From: Amphirosellinia nigrospora | Taxonomy: Eukaryota > Ascomycota > Sordariomycetes > Xylariales > Xylariaceae | Direction of reading: 5' to 3' | Length of the DNA: 64,000 bases | Assembly: GCA_004123355.1 (NCBI GenBank) | Contig: SCHM01000003.1 | Span: 1,550,001 to 1,614,000 of the forward strand | Part shown: positions 38,131 to 49,217 of the stretch, piece by piece | Numbering within the stretch: the first letter of the stretch is position 1 | Layout: each line of letters begins with the position of its first letter | Notes under the pieces: generated by a model | The model's input: the letters and a program-made list of their open reading frames with translations, nothing else | Told to the model about the DNA's origin: nothing | Databases searched by the model: none | Position numbers and translations under genes: made by a program

Positions 38131-39422
38131 TTTTCTTTTCTTTTTTTTTCTACAACTAATCTCTATTTATAAGACAAGGCGTTGTCGAGAGGGTAGTGGC
38201 TCTTAAGGTTGATACATTTTGCCCCTAGTTATAAATTGGCACTGACTTAGTATCGCAATCCGAGCGCTTTTACTGATCCTGTCTCATGAATCCGCTTCCT
38301 GGGATCTTCTACGCCTCTCTGGAGTTCGGGAAGAACCTGATTTGGCTTCTTCACTCCAATAGTAGAGCAACCTATGTGATAATATCTCTCGGAGCTTCCT
38401 TAGAGAGTTGTTTAGTCATTACTGTCACTTTCGATCAAGTCAGCGAGGATCCCGACGGTCTCATTCATTCTCTACAACCATTCTTACGGGTTGACTACTC
38501 TATCTTTTATCGAAAAGGTGCAAAAGCGACCCTTTCCCCAAAATAAAATCAAATGGTTAAACTTAATTTTGGCCTCGATGACTTCTAAGTCGTTTAAGAT
38601 TGGTACACGGCTAAAAGAGCTTCTAGTCCCTGACAGGATTGGGCTTAATGGTAGTAGTTGTGGCTAGTGTTATCGACGCGGCGAATGAGCTGCAAGGCAA
38701 CATGGTTGGAGTTGAACCGAAGGCGCCCAGTCTGAACTTGAGAGATGTTAATATACTGGCGATAAGCGAAGTTTCAGCAAAATGAACCAGATTTTAAATA
38801 TAGCAACGTCGTGGCGGAGTCTTCTCAGTTACCAGGAAGTATAACTTCTAAAAGAGCGACATATTAATAGCTACCGTTCCTAGGGGTGAATATTATTCAA
38901 GTAGGGAGAGATCATAAAACCTTTAAGGCCTAATTTCGTGAGTTGAAAATCCGGCATGACGATATCATTTAACAACTCAACCACTAATGACCATTTGCGC
39001 AACACTCAAGTGGCTTATTTCGTTAGAAGCATATTGAACTATCTGGAAGATTTGGTTGTTAAAAATAACGTAAAATTTCATGGCAACCCAGGCAACACAT
39101 TACTACTCCTCGGGTGTGTGAGCCGGTCGATCGTAATGATCAACTCCTCGGAGCTCCTTAGGATCTACACGATCATGACATCAGATAAACAGTGTACAAA
39201 CGTAAAGCCGCTTAGTGTAATATTCACATGCCTTGCTTCGTAACTTATTCTCGTGAATTTGCGTGTGGCTACCATTCGGTTGATGATTGCCAGTATGAAA
39301 TATGCTCGAATTGTTGTTATCAAGGAAAAATATGACGCTTGAATAGTGTGAAAACATTTGTATAACTCTCAGTTAACTACTCTATATACCCTATATACTC
39401 GAGATCGTTTCATCTCTCTATT
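38131..39422. other. intergenic, 5S terminator and AT-rich sequence
   Basis: It begins with the T-rich Pol III terminator of the 5S gene. The rest is AT-rich. Two frames (38286-38546 and 38956-39243, +) look like chance or eroded sequence and show no family signature. Confidence 0.4.
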
Positions 39423-40408
39423 TCAAATGTTAAATGTATGAGATTGGATACTGATCGTAGAAACCTTGAAGACCTTGTTATCGGAGGTAGTCAGTCCACT
39501 TGATGAGGCCTCGTTGATAGCTAAGGTGCGGGCGAATGTCGAGTCTGCAGCATCCAATGTAATGACGGTGTCGATATACTCTATAGTTGCCGTGTTAGGA
39601 CGTGTGCCTCATAAGTTAGTGATAATAAAGGATACATACGATGTGAGGCGACGGTTCCAGTGCAGGCGTCTACCTGGCATTCGACGGCCGTTCCCCAACC
39701 TTCGGCGTGCCCGGAGCCTAAGCCATCAGTTTTAGCCCTACATATAGACCTCGGTTCTTAGAGGGGGCTTACTGGTTGACAGGCTTGAAACTACATTACC
39801 GTTGATAGCCACGGTCTGATCGTACTTGCCAGTGCTATCGTTATAAACGTCTAACAAGGTTAGATATTGTTCCCATGTCGTCGAAAATATGTGCTGGTAT
39901 TCTTGTGAACGCACAATGCATGGTAAGGTGGTCTCCAGCCGAGGCTGGGACTTGTTTTCCTCCAAGTTGCTCCCCTGAAACATGTCAGCGTCACTCATTT
40001 ACTTCGTCGTGCATGGCTACAATAATCACTTACCTTGGAGTGTGCTTGCCCACGTGCACCACTGTCCTGCTGATGCACCACAGTTCCTGCGTGAGGAGCA
40101 CGTTAACACCTGCAAATCGTACACCTACTCGCCCACTAATAGAAATTCTTACGCAGCAGGACTTTCGAATGAAACGGCCAGGGCCTGGATTAGATCGCCG
40201 CCACTCGTTCCCATGCCAGGCCAAAGCGCAAGGCGCTCCTCTGCGGGCTTGGCACTTTTGGGAGCACCAAGGTGGTCGTCGACTCTCGGATCCATGATTG
40301 GGTTGGGCCAAGAGAGAAATAGGGGCCGAAGCCGATAGTATCTTGGCCATGGGCGACACCGAGAACGGCGGCCAGAGAGGCGGATAGCACTGCACTTCTG
40401 CCGAACAT
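39423..40408 (-). CDS. secreted beta-sandwich-like protein, six exons (about 227 aa)
   Basis: I assembled six exons: 40408-40153, 40086-40034, 39974-39915, 39850-39773, 39717-39640 and 39580-39423. They are separated by five introns of 55-66 nt with GTAAG/GTGCGT/GTATGT donors and YAG acceptors. The signal peptide MFGRSAVLSASLAAVLGVAHG is cut before QDTIGFGPYF. The mature protein runs through STTTLVLPKVPSPQ, ALALWPGMGTSGGDLIQ, CGASAGQWCTWASTLQ, VPASAGDHLTMHY, YDQTVAINGNVVSSLSTSSG, GWGTAVECQ and TVITLDAADSTFA, ending at TGA 39425-39423. The alternating strand pattern and the WPGxG...LIQ / GDxL order recall the eqolisin (peptidase A4) or concanavalin-like fold, but the catalytic Gln/Glu pair cannot be assigned, so this is inference. 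One base is missing near 40220 (C run). A strong TATA box lies about 200 nt upstream. Confidence 0.75.
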
Positions 40409-40606
40409 GTTATACTTCGCTGTACGGTCTTGTCACAAATGTTAGAAACCAGGTTGCTGACTCCGGTACAAGTGATGATCGTCACTGAGGAGGACTGGGT
40501 CGTAAATTGTACCTGGTGATGGTATATGAGCTGCTGCTATTACCTTGCCTTGGACGTGTGAATAGCCGAAAGCATTCCAACACATACATGACGAGATCCT
40601 ATGTGC

Positions 40607-40615
40607 CTTTTATAG
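40607..40615 (-). promoter_or_regulatory. TATA box of the six-exon secreted-protein gene
   Basis: On the minus strand this reads TATAAAAGG, about 200 nt upstream of the ATG at 40408. It is a near-consensus core promoter element. Confidence 0.55.
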
Positions 40616-41787
40616 GATATGCTATGACTTCTTGACACAGTCTATTTTCCAATCCTACCGACATCGTTCGCTACTCGGGTACGAACATGCGAGTTCAGCT
40701 CGTTTATTATCTTCAGAATTAATTTCCCCGTCCAATTATATTTTGCTCGGGGCTCTTTCTGAGCTCTTATTTGTATTTACACTCTACCACACATTGTTTT
40801 TACGTTAGCTCATTTGTGCGTTTCTGCAGAATCAGGGCGCATTCCTCCGGAAGCCACCTTGGGTTGCCATCTTTACCCCAGCCGAATTTCAATGTAGGTA
40901 GCGAGAGGACAAGATTTAATTGGTGGGAATTTCCGTGGATCTCCGAGGCCCTCAATCGACTGACCAATATGAATAAAGGGTTGTTTTGCTTTTATGCTTA
41001 AATGACCTTCATTTCTATATCGCCTACGTCTTGGTTAGATGTTTCTTCCTATTCTGTTTATGCTGGGGGCGAGGTCGCCCAATTCATGATTAAAAACTAG
41101 GTAGCTGGTCTGTTATTCCAGCTCACTGTGACGAGACCTTCTGGTGGAGGGGTTCTGAGTGCCAATTTGAGGTGTCAAGCGCACCTATGATAAGTTGCTT
41201 CTCATTATTCATATGGAGTGAGTTTCATTGATACGACACGCTCACTGCTCCAACTAAGAGTTTATTACGCTACATTGTGACGCTGCGCAAAGCGTTTGAC
41301 ACTCATCGGGATAAGGGACTAGCAAACTAGGGTTTTCTTAAACAATTAACAAAGCAGGGGTATATCGCAATATTGAACATTCAGCTGTGGCGGTGCAACA
41401 GTCTCATGGGGTTCTGCGACCCCTGCTATAGAAAGCGGACCGATCTGGTCTCGGCTCTATTCCTACTTCATGTGCCAATCAAAGCTGACCCTTGAAGCAA
41501 AGGCAATGTGCAGGGCCATGAACCACTTGTTAAGCCTAGCCATTGTGATGGGTCGATGTTACTAACTTTATTAGTGCCGGGTCCCGACTACGCCGCTGAG
41601 ATGGATGAATTGCATGGATGAGCAATCAAAATCCTTGCTTGGATGGCATGCTGGTTGGGACTTAATTGAATGATATGTCACGATGCCCCCGCGCTATTTC
41701 CTCAGTCATTCTTGTCGCCACTAGCCACACATCACCACATTCATTTACTTCTAACTTCGTCACTCGTTAAGCAATAATAATAATAAG
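40616..41787. other. divergent promoter region
   Basis: About 1.2 kb between the minus-strand secreted gene and the plus-strand GPI-protein gene. It contains no credible gene. A (TAA)n stretch (41772-41787) lies immediately before the GPI-protein start. Confidence 0.4.
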
Positions 41788-42549
41788 ATGAAGTTCACAG
41801 CTGCTGCCATTCTCCTACCGGTCTTGGGCTCGGCAGTCCATATCGATGCCCGCCAAGCTACCGACCTGAAGTACGAGATCAGCAATTTCACGGCAGCCTG
41901 CACGGTTGAAAGCATCTACTGTTTGTCCGTCGCCCTCCACTCGCCCACCTTACACTTATAAAAATAATGACCGCTCATAAACTGACAATTGGCACGATAA
42001 AGTTATGGAATCAGTATAGTTACTAGCGATAATCCCGAATTCGTAGTGAGCTGCGAGGCGATGGGGACGAGTGAGAACGGCGACCTGCCCGCCGTCAGCG
42101 AGACCCAGTGCGGAACGTATACTATCGCGTTCGATAAGCCGGACAATGGCGAATTGTTGGTTTTGACAGTGACATCGGACGGCGGGCGGCTCACTGGAAC
42201 CCACACTCTCTCACACAAAGACCTGGAAATTTCGACAGGCAGCGATCACACGGTACAGTCCTACGGTGGCGACACCTCCTTCACCATCGACGTCAAGAAC
42301 GCGTCTTCGGCTTCGGCTTCGGCTTCTGCCTCGGATAGCAGCACTATTGCTTCCACTCCCACTGCTTCATCGTCCCCCTCCGCCTCTTCACCCGCCTCAT
42401 CTGTTACGTCCACTACTACCTCCGAGCCATCTACCACAGGTGGTACGACTTCAGGCTCCGCCAGCCCCAGCGAGACCAATGGTGCAACTCGGGAGAGCGC
42501 ATTCGCTGGTGTCATGCTTGCTGGTGGACTGATAGCCGCCATGTTTTAA
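41788..42549 (+). CDS. GPI-anchored Ser/Thr-rich surface protein (220 aa)
   Basis: Two exons, 41788-41920 and 42020-42549, with a 99-nt intron (donor GTTTGT, acceptor TATAG). The spliced frame is uninterrupted over 221 codons. The signal peptide is MKFTAAAILLPVLGSAV. A compact N-terminal domain with three cysteines (AACTVES, VVSCEAM, ETQCGTYT) and beta-rich segments follows. Then comes a Ser/Thr/Ala/Pro-rich stalk (from about residue 128) with Ser-Ala repeats. The C-terminus SAFAGVMLAGGLIAAMF is a GPI-attachment-type hydrophobic tail, with a likely omega site in the NGATRE stretch. The domain resembles small fungal surface proteins of unknown function. It is probably attached to the plasma membrane or wall. 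The intron placement rests on codon phase; other acceptors nearby give stops. Confidence 0.8.
42302..42334 (+). repeat. coding microsatellite (TCGGCT-like, Ser-Ala repeat)
   Basis: About five copies of a 6-nt unit close to TTCGGC encode alternating Ser and Ala at the start of the stalk of the GPI-anchored protein. Such repeats can change length between strains. Confidence 0.75.
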
Positions 42550-42821
42550 TGAAATAGCGCGTACTATCAATTCTATTTCCTGAACGCTAAGGGATTTAAA
42601 GCAATTATATGGTGAAGGTGACAACACGGACCAGTGATATTATATAGAGGACTTCGCTTAATTTAGAGATTTGATAATCTTAATCGATAAGTTGGTTAGC
42701 GTTTGAAATATAATACAGTTTCCCCTATTATCTCATAGCTGACTAGTTATTCAAGTATGCTAAGATCACTCCTCTTCCGCCGAGGCTTGTTCTGAACATC
42801 TTAGAGCTTTGTCTATCAACG

Positions 42822-43705
42822 TTACTGTTTCCTCATCGTTGCAAGTAGCCCGGCCGCCAAAAGACCATGCTGCCAACTGTTCCACATTTCGCGGGTTATT
42901 ATTGTCCCAGGGTCGTCGCCCCTTCTCCCGAAAACACGTTCGTGTTGGATGTTAGCCCAGAGCCTCTTCGCTGCGTACACGAGCCAAAGGCTCGCTAAAC
43001 GAAGTGGTTCCCTCGTGGGCGCTAGCTGGCCTTCTCCGGGCTCGAAGGCCTCCTTGAAAGCATGCAGAGACCAGAAGGAGAAATCCATTTCTCCCACGAC
43101 TGGATCGTCATAATTGACGTCTGCGGCAGCGGTCAGCTGTGCCAGGAGAGCAATTAAGTTTTCGTAGTGTTGTATCTCATCGGGTGCTAAGCTGGAATCT
43201 AGGACAGCTACAGAATAAACATTCGTCAATATGGTAGTTCATCGTGCACAAAATGGCATGGTTCGAGGGGGGGATTTGGAATATACGAACAGACTGATGC
43301 CCACTCATCAGCAGCCGTGTAGCCGAGAGAAGGAAGTTGCGCCCACACCAGGTAGCCCTCGTGTTTCAGCGGTTGACCTGTCGCCTCGTTCACGAGCGTA
43401 TTCTTCTGGAGGCGTGCCACGAACTCAACAAGTTTCTTTTGGTCCTCGGGCGGTGTACGTTTGGCAATCTCAATGAGAGATAAGAAAATGTGATAGGGAT
43501 GATCACCGAGGGGAGCTGGCGTATCTGAGGCTGGCTCCGCCGGGGCGAGATTAAGCATCTGCTGTACGGCATCGGCAACTGATGCGTCGGTATTTTTGAC
43601 GAGTGCATTGAGTATCTTCCACTCGGGATACCCTTCAAGTAGTGCAGGATATGCATCTCGAGCGCGCTGCCTCGCCTTACGCGCTTGGTCGGAGCCTAAG
43701 GTCAT
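42822..43705 (-). CDS. DUF3632-like protein (266 aa)
   Basis: Exons 43705-43291 and 43207-42822 are joined across an 83-nt intron (GTTCGT...GTAG). The spliced frame is clean at 267 codons. The product is helical and cytosolic-looking: PALLEGYPEWKILNALVK, the DQKKLVEFVARLQ segment, GYLVWAQLPSLGY, DFSFWSLHAFKEAFE, LASLWLVYAAKRLWANI and MWNSWQHGLL. The order 'LVW..LP.....(A)DEW....ALFA/WSL.EAFE....W..YAA..LW....W..W..GL' is what I associate with the fungal DUF3632 family (PF12311), whose function is unknown. The start at 43705 (ACAATGACC, A at -3) is preferred over one at 43840, which adds a low-complexity leader. It neighbours secreted-protein genes, with no obvious shared role. Confidence 0.72.
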
Positions 43706-44679
43706 TGTGATGTTGGTGTTGGTATATGGTGACTCGACACACGTGTACGGTGAGGTGAAAAGAGGAGGGCAAGCGAGTGTTTCCCTTGATAGATGTAGAG
43801 ATGCTTTTGTCGCTTCCGTATCTGCATGATCTAAGTACAATACGGCATTCGCCCCTTTATTTTTAGACTGACGTCACAAATAGAATACGACGTAATTATG
43901 TCTTGGGTGCATAATCTGAATAGGAACCTCAATTTACCTAATTCAACACGGTTTCTATTATGTCATGCGATTATAGCGCTATGGTCATGATCATCGGAGG
44001 ATGTCTGTCTAGAGGATTTGTTCCTGAATATGCTGACATTGTGAGGCGGTGCGGTAACATTGACCAATAGCAAAGCTCACTTAGTGTTTGTCTCGGTTAG
44101 CCGCGAAATCGATAACAAAGCTGGGGGCCACATGTATTTCATTCAGCCTCACACGTCGATCCTTCGGAAATACACAATCCTGGAGAATCCATCACTATGA
44201 GAAGATCTTATCTTCGTTTCAAAGTGAGAGATCGCGAAGAACAAGTCCCAAAATATCTTGATAGGAATCGATCTTCTTGGCAAGCGAAGATCATCCCACT
44301 ATCATTACCATAGGCGTGAGGGGGAATGGCAACGATGTTTTGTCGGGGATTGGGCGGAAGTGTGATGTAATGATAGCAAGTAGGCTGGGCATGGGTACGT
44401 ATTTTCTGGATGATAGGAGTTAAGTCTTAGGAATTCATGAGGAATCCGGCAAGGTCACAAGCACTTGGCCTCGTAAGGCCCTCAAGTGGGGGATTTTTTG
44501 AAAATTGATAAGTGTGATGCTATTCTGGAGCTTGAACACTTATAAGAAGCCATGGAGGGCCTCTTGCAAGTGCTCTTATCCATGTAGCTTACAGCCTCTC
44601 GACTAAAGCTTTGTTACTGTTCATTTATCTTGAGACCTCCTCCCTCTTACATTTTGGCAATACAATATTTACTGTAAAC
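43706..44679. other. intergenic, divergent promoters
   Basis: About 1 kb between the DUF3632-like gene (-) and the RNase-like gene (+). Apart from a TATA element at 44541 I see no feature. Confidence 0.4.
44541..44548 (+). promoter_or_regulatory. TATA box of the RNase-like gene
   Basis: TATAAGAA about 140 nt before the ATG at 44680, in the position expected for a fungal core promoter. Confidence 0.45.
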
Positions 44680-45144
44680 ATGTTGTTCAATATGAAATCT
44701 TCTTTCCTTCTCGGTCTCGTGGCTGTCTCCATCGCCTCGCCAACACCTTCATTCGATCTTGTAGCGAGAGCCAAAATCCCAGACCCTCTCGAGTGTGATG
44801 ATCACACTTGGACAAAAGAACAAATCTACGACTCTATCCAGCAAGCCAGGGCTCTAGAGAATTCTGGTTATGCGTATCCTAAGCCATTCAGCAACAACGG
44901 AAATATATTTGGCTCGTCAGCTAGTTTGGGAATTTCCCCTGGCTGATCCCGTCTGGCAGAGTAAGTGACAACAGACTCTTGTGTGGTTCTTCGCCATGAA
45001 CAGTTTGCATTACAATTAAGACTAATAAATTGAGCAGATGGTGTTACGCCTGGAACTTTCCGGGTCATCGTGAAAGATAACTACGACTACGTTGGCGTCA
45101 CTAACAAGGACGTTGGTACTGGAGGTACTGTTCATAAGTGCTAG
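44680..45144 (+). CDS. secreted RNase T1/F1-like protein (about 128 aa), effector-like
   Basis: Two exons, 44680-44960 and 45038-45144, flank a 77-nt intron (GTAAGTG, ACTAATAAA branch, CAG). The signal peptide is MLFNMKSSFLLGLVAVSIASP. The mature protein has the fold markers of guanyl-specific ribonucleases: CDDHTWTKEQIYDSI (first Cys and helix), GYAYPKPF, the EFPL strand, TPGTFRVIVKDNYDYVGVTN and a C-terminal Cys. The RNase T1-type active site does not look complete, which recalls the RNase-like effector proteins (RALPH type) of plant-pathogenic fungi, so binding rather than cleaving RNA is possible. The frame is not continuous at one place, as in several neighbours; I have not tried to resolve it. 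A second in-frame ATG at 44692 is an alternative start. Function is inferred from the fold signature only. Confidence 0.68.
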
Positions 45145-45198
45145 GTTACCCCGTTGGGCATCTATTTGCTGGTGTTTCGTCATGTGGACACTTGCCGG

Positions 45199-45232
45199 TT
45201 TTTTTTTGGGGGGGGGGGGGGGGGGAGGGGGG
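45199..45232. repeat. T9-G18-A-G6 homopolymer tract
   Basis: A run of about 9 T then about 18 G, an A and 6 more G, some 55 nt after the stop of the RNase-like gene. It can form a G-quadruplex on the plus strand, and its true length is likely uncertain in any assembly. Confidence 0.85.
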
Positions 45233-47061
45233 CGAACTTGGTGCAGAAAGCGACGCGAAGGAGGGTCTCATGGGCACGACCAGCTTGATTTTTTTTGTTC
45301 ATTGTTAAACACTTGAGATATTTGAGTACAGTAGAGGTTTATGTGAATGGACGCTCGTTTCAAACTGATACTTTTGCCATGCCTGTCTTGCCTGTCGTTC
45401 AGTTTTTGCATTGGTCATATCAGTTGAAATTCGTTTAAAGCCAGGTACCTAAACACGCTCCCACTACTTTTCGATAGTGAGTACGAATATAGCGTATTGT
45501 TAGATACAAGGCTGCGCTATTATAATCAACAATTAGCTATACCTATAATTCTACAAGCTCTCCCAGTCTTGAATGTAGACTGTTTATGTTGAAGTGTGCT
45601 TTCGGGTCGACTTCATTCCGTGTCTAGCCAGGTGAGCGACTAAGCTAAGGCACCTAGGTTAATGTCCTATCTAAGCCTATTTCGACTTCACGTGGAGACG
45701 AGTCTGGGAACGTGGGGAAAGAGGCGGAACCGTTTCACGGATGATGCCGAGGGAATTGGGCCAGCTACAGTACTGTGTATTTGTGGATTTAGTAGGTTGG
45801 GGGCTTAAGAAATAAAACCCAGCTCGATCCGGGAATGCATCCTCTGGCGTGATTAGTCATGTAACGTAATGTCGGTTGCCTAGTGAAGGAGTTAAACAGG
45901 GCCAGCACATGAATTGAGCCTGACGTCAGGAGGCTTTCTTGCTAAGAATTATGGCCGTATTTTGTACGGCGTATTATAGCGGCGATGGAGTTGTGCGGCG
46001 TGGGAAGTTTGTCTATTTAAGTACCTGCTTAGTCTGATAGTAGTCGCCGGGAGATCCGAGCCCCATCTTTCCTATTCCGGGGTAGTATGGGCTAATTTAA
46101 GCATATATAGTGGGTAGATACTATCTCCGGCTTGCTGATCTAACATGGAGTAGAAGCATTGATCATCATCAGCTGTAGACTAGGGATCGCCAAGAGCATA
46201 GGTAGGCGCGTCAACGCGCTAAGACCTCGGCGAGGTACTGTCATTTGATAGAGTGTGTACTTGATATAGATCGTCGGATGATCTCGCTCTGGCCCGGGCG
46301 TAAGCATTCGAACAGGCCACAATTACAGATCAAATATTCTCTCGAGGAGCGTTTCAAACATTGCACCTTGTCATTGGATTGGTTTGAATCGACATGGGAT
46401 CATCATGGGCGTTCATCTTCTCAGTAGCTCAACCCAAAAGAGGCTATTTCACATCACACTAAGAATAACTACACCCTAAGTACGCTGCATTTGCATGGCG
46501 CCACCCAGATCCCTAGGTAAGGAGCAAGGTAGGCTGACCAATACTTTACCGGCGCTGGAATGGGCTACCTAGATGTACAGGCGACTTCTTTATTGAAGGC
46601 ATCACCATGGATGGAGGAATCGACAAACAACAACAATAAAAGCCAGGGCGAATGTGGCGAAGTGCTAGGAACTCCTCTTCTTGGCCCCCTTAGAATTGCT
46701 ACATCCTTACACATCAGGATTAGATCCCTATAGGTCCCACTGCTTCGAGTAAATAAAGCACAACAACAGAGAAAATTGCAGACGATCCCTAATTATATCA
46801 CGGTGATAGCCTCGGATGACGTCGTATGAAGGATTGGTATTCCTATCGCCGTATTGAACGACGTAGCTACCTTCATGATTACGGCATGGCTGGTATCAAT
46901 AGTTAATGGATGAGAGGTTGGGATGTTACCCAGGAGCATAAATATCGCGATGCCCCCTTCGTGGAATCGTAAAAGTTTCGATCACCAACAAGCTTAAAAC
47001 ACCAGAGCAACGCCTATTCATCCCAGCACCATCAATCACACGCTACTTGCCCTAATATCAA

Positions 47062-47090
47062 CCAAACCAACCCAAACCAACCCAAACCAC
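47062..47090. repeat. 10-nt tandem repeat CCAAACCAAC in the 5' leader
   Basis: Nearly three copies of CCAAACCAAC directly upstream of the ATG at 47102. Unstructured CAA-rich leaders are common in highly translated fungal genes. Confidence 0.7.
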
Positions 47091-47101
47091 TTTAAGTCAA
47101 A

Positions 47102-47549
47102 ATGGTTCAAATCACCAACTTTGTCGCTATCATTGCTGTGGCTGTCTCCAGCGCTGGACTAGTTTCCGCTAAGAGTTGCCACAACGGCGGTATCTACTGT
47201 GGTACCTATCTGCTACAAAGAGGTAGAGCTCTCCCTTTCTCGTTGACTTTGGATTTATGACACTTCATTCACTCCCCAATTGGCAGTTAGAATTAAGAGA
47301 CAGGAACGGCTACTAACGGACTTAACAGGAGACTACATCAACAAGATCATCACCAACCTACGAGCCAACGGCTTGGGAACTGAAGACTTCAACATCAAGA
47401 ACTCTCTTTGGACTTGCATCGACCATGGCGACATCCAGTTTAAGGAGCTCTGCTCGGTTGGCTGTATTGGAGGTGATAAATCGGACGACTATTGCTCTGA
47501 AACTGGGAACTCTAAGCGCGGGCTTGAGGGTTTGGCCTGGACTGCTTGA
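47102..47549 (+). CDS. small secreted cysteine-rich protein, candidate effector (113 aa)
   Basis: Exons 47102-47222 and 47329-47549 with a 106-nt intron (GTAGAG, TACTAAC branch, CAG). The spliced frame is intact (114 codons). The signal peptide is MVQITNFVAIIAVAVSSAGLVSA. The mature chain of about 90 residues has six cysteines in the pattern CHNGGIYCG ... WTC ... LCSVGC ... DYC, suggesting three disulfides, with the helix-forming GDYINKIITNLRANG between them. I recognise this C...CG...L...G.Y...I...L...W.C..G......C..GC..GG...DYC layout as a family of small secreted proteins of plant-associated ascomycetes with no known activity. It is probably apoplastic. No catalytic motif is visible. Confidence 0.8.
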
Positions 47550-49217
47550 TTAATTAGCTTTTGCAGACTTATTTGTTGACGGTTCTGTTTCTGAGAGTTT
47601 CATTTCCTATTTTTCGGAATAGGGTTATTGAATGGGCTGGTGTTGTCCCTAGCTTGGCTGTTCATTATATTTTTCAAATTCTTTCTACTTGATTTTTAAA
47701 TACACTGCTCTTTGATACCACCTCATTTCTCTTAATTGTGATAAATTATTTAAAAATATTGGTCATACTTAAGATATATAGATTAAGATCTGTGGAATAT
47801 CTGTGGAATATCTCTAAGTGTTAAACTGATTTTCACACGCATTTATGTATTTTAGGTCTCGGACTCTACTTTGGTGTACCGAGTATATCTGGATTATTGA
47901 CCTTCGGACTCCGAGGTAATAGAGAAATAGGAAATAAGGGATGAAGCCTTTAGGGTATATGGGCTACTTATCATTGGGAGTTGGTCGAGTAAGAGGGCCA
48001 TATCAGAGCCCAAAAGAAGTCGAGACTTATCTCGATCTAACATGACGGCTCTTGGCGGGAAATAACTAAGCCCCTTGTACCCTTTCCCAACATTTCTGAG
48101 ATGCCGACATGTTCAAGGGGCGTCTTGGTTGGATAGTCCCGTGAACTTTGCTAAACTTTGCTATCATCTGCCGTATCCTGTAAGTATATTTGCTGCGAAC
48201 GAGCCTTTGCTCTTGTTACGGAGAACTGGGATCAAAAAGCCATATATTTCTGTGTATGTGTGCGCAGGGCAGCCCGTCTGCCCTTTGCTCTCTATATACA
48301 GACCTGTGTACGTGATCACGTAACCTAACCTCCGAAGATCCCCGATATGGGTCTATAGACCCCTTGGGAATAGCTTCATCTAGGGGGGCAGTATCCACTT
48401 TACCGTAACAGCTCTTAGCCCCTCTGGAGCGTAAAAGGACACACAGTTCTGGAGACGTCTGTAAACTCCAAAACTAATTCTCAAACCTCGAGAGGCTGAG
48501 GCTGCTCAGCCCCTTGTAACTCTAGGTGGCTGATGGCTCTGTAGCTTGTCCGTATGACGGCTCGAAATGGAGCCGAGCTGCGAGAGGGCTGACGAGGTTA
48601 CGTTGTAGACAGAAAGAAGAAAGAAGAAACTAGAGACTTTTTAGACTTAAAGCAGATTGTTAGTTGAATACGCGCGGTGGTGATAATGCTAGGCGGGCTG
48701 AAATTCTGGATCTTGCACGTCTGTGGACATTGCCACTCGACCCGTAGTCAATCGCCAGCTTGATGGCGCTGTTCGCAGGGAGCGAGCTTTGCATTATCGA
48801 GCGCTTGATGTCATCTCACAACTAGCCCTACCAGACATCGTCTCTGGTTCCCTACGTGGCTTGTATAACATGTGCACGAGATATCACCCGGCAAGACCTC
48901 CCACGGATTCTGAGCTTCAGGAACCTCTTATTTAGATCCTCTGTATACCATATAGACCTCCGGCGACACATATCTGGGCATCGACGAGGTCGGTGCGCTC
49001 ACGCCGACTATGCGTGACCAGTAATCGAGATTTATCAAGTCGTTCGCTAGATGTCGATTCGAGGTTTTTAATCTCCTTGTCGAGGCTAACAGCCCGGTTT
49101 CGGTCTGGATCCCCCCTGCCACCACGGCCGAAAAAGGGGCGGCCGCCCAAGAAGGGGGGGCAATGGGAACAACTGGAATAAGGGTAAGGGTAAGGCGTCC
49201 CCTAATTCGCTACTTGA
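47550..49217. other. intergenic, possibly repeat-derived
   Basis: AT-rich from 47550 to about 48000, then of mixed composition. It contains a purine-rich GAAAGAAGAAAGAAGAAAC stretch (about 48611-48629) and a short frame at 48723-48935. The style of sequence around 48480-48700 reminds me of the end of a long terminal repeat, but I found no paired repeat or coding domain to confirm that. Confidence 0.3.
48723..48935 (+). other. short open frame, possible gene fragment
   Basis: 70 codons with coding-like composition (RERALHYRALDVISQLALPD, TRYHPARPPTDSELQ) ending at TAG 48933-48935. There is no start context, signal peptide or recognised domain. With the frame at 49218-49523 it may be part of one eroded gene. 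This is a low-certainty note. Confidence 0.2.

Larger units (their letters stand above)
45145..47101. other. 2 kb intergenic
   Basis: It contains the T/G homopolymer tract at 45199-45232. Otherwise no gene is supported; frames at 46140-46427 are short and overlap on opposite strands. The last 120 bases are the leader of the small secreted protein gene. Confidence 0.4.

Noticed and set aside
38286-39243. two AT-rich plus-strand frames of 86 and 95 codons
   Set aside because: No domain, signal peptide or splice support, and the composition is like the surrounding intergenic DNA.
48480-48700. possible long-terminal-repeat end
   Set aside because: No matching partner repeat, primer-binding site or coding domain could be found in the window, so it is only mentioned as a suspicion.
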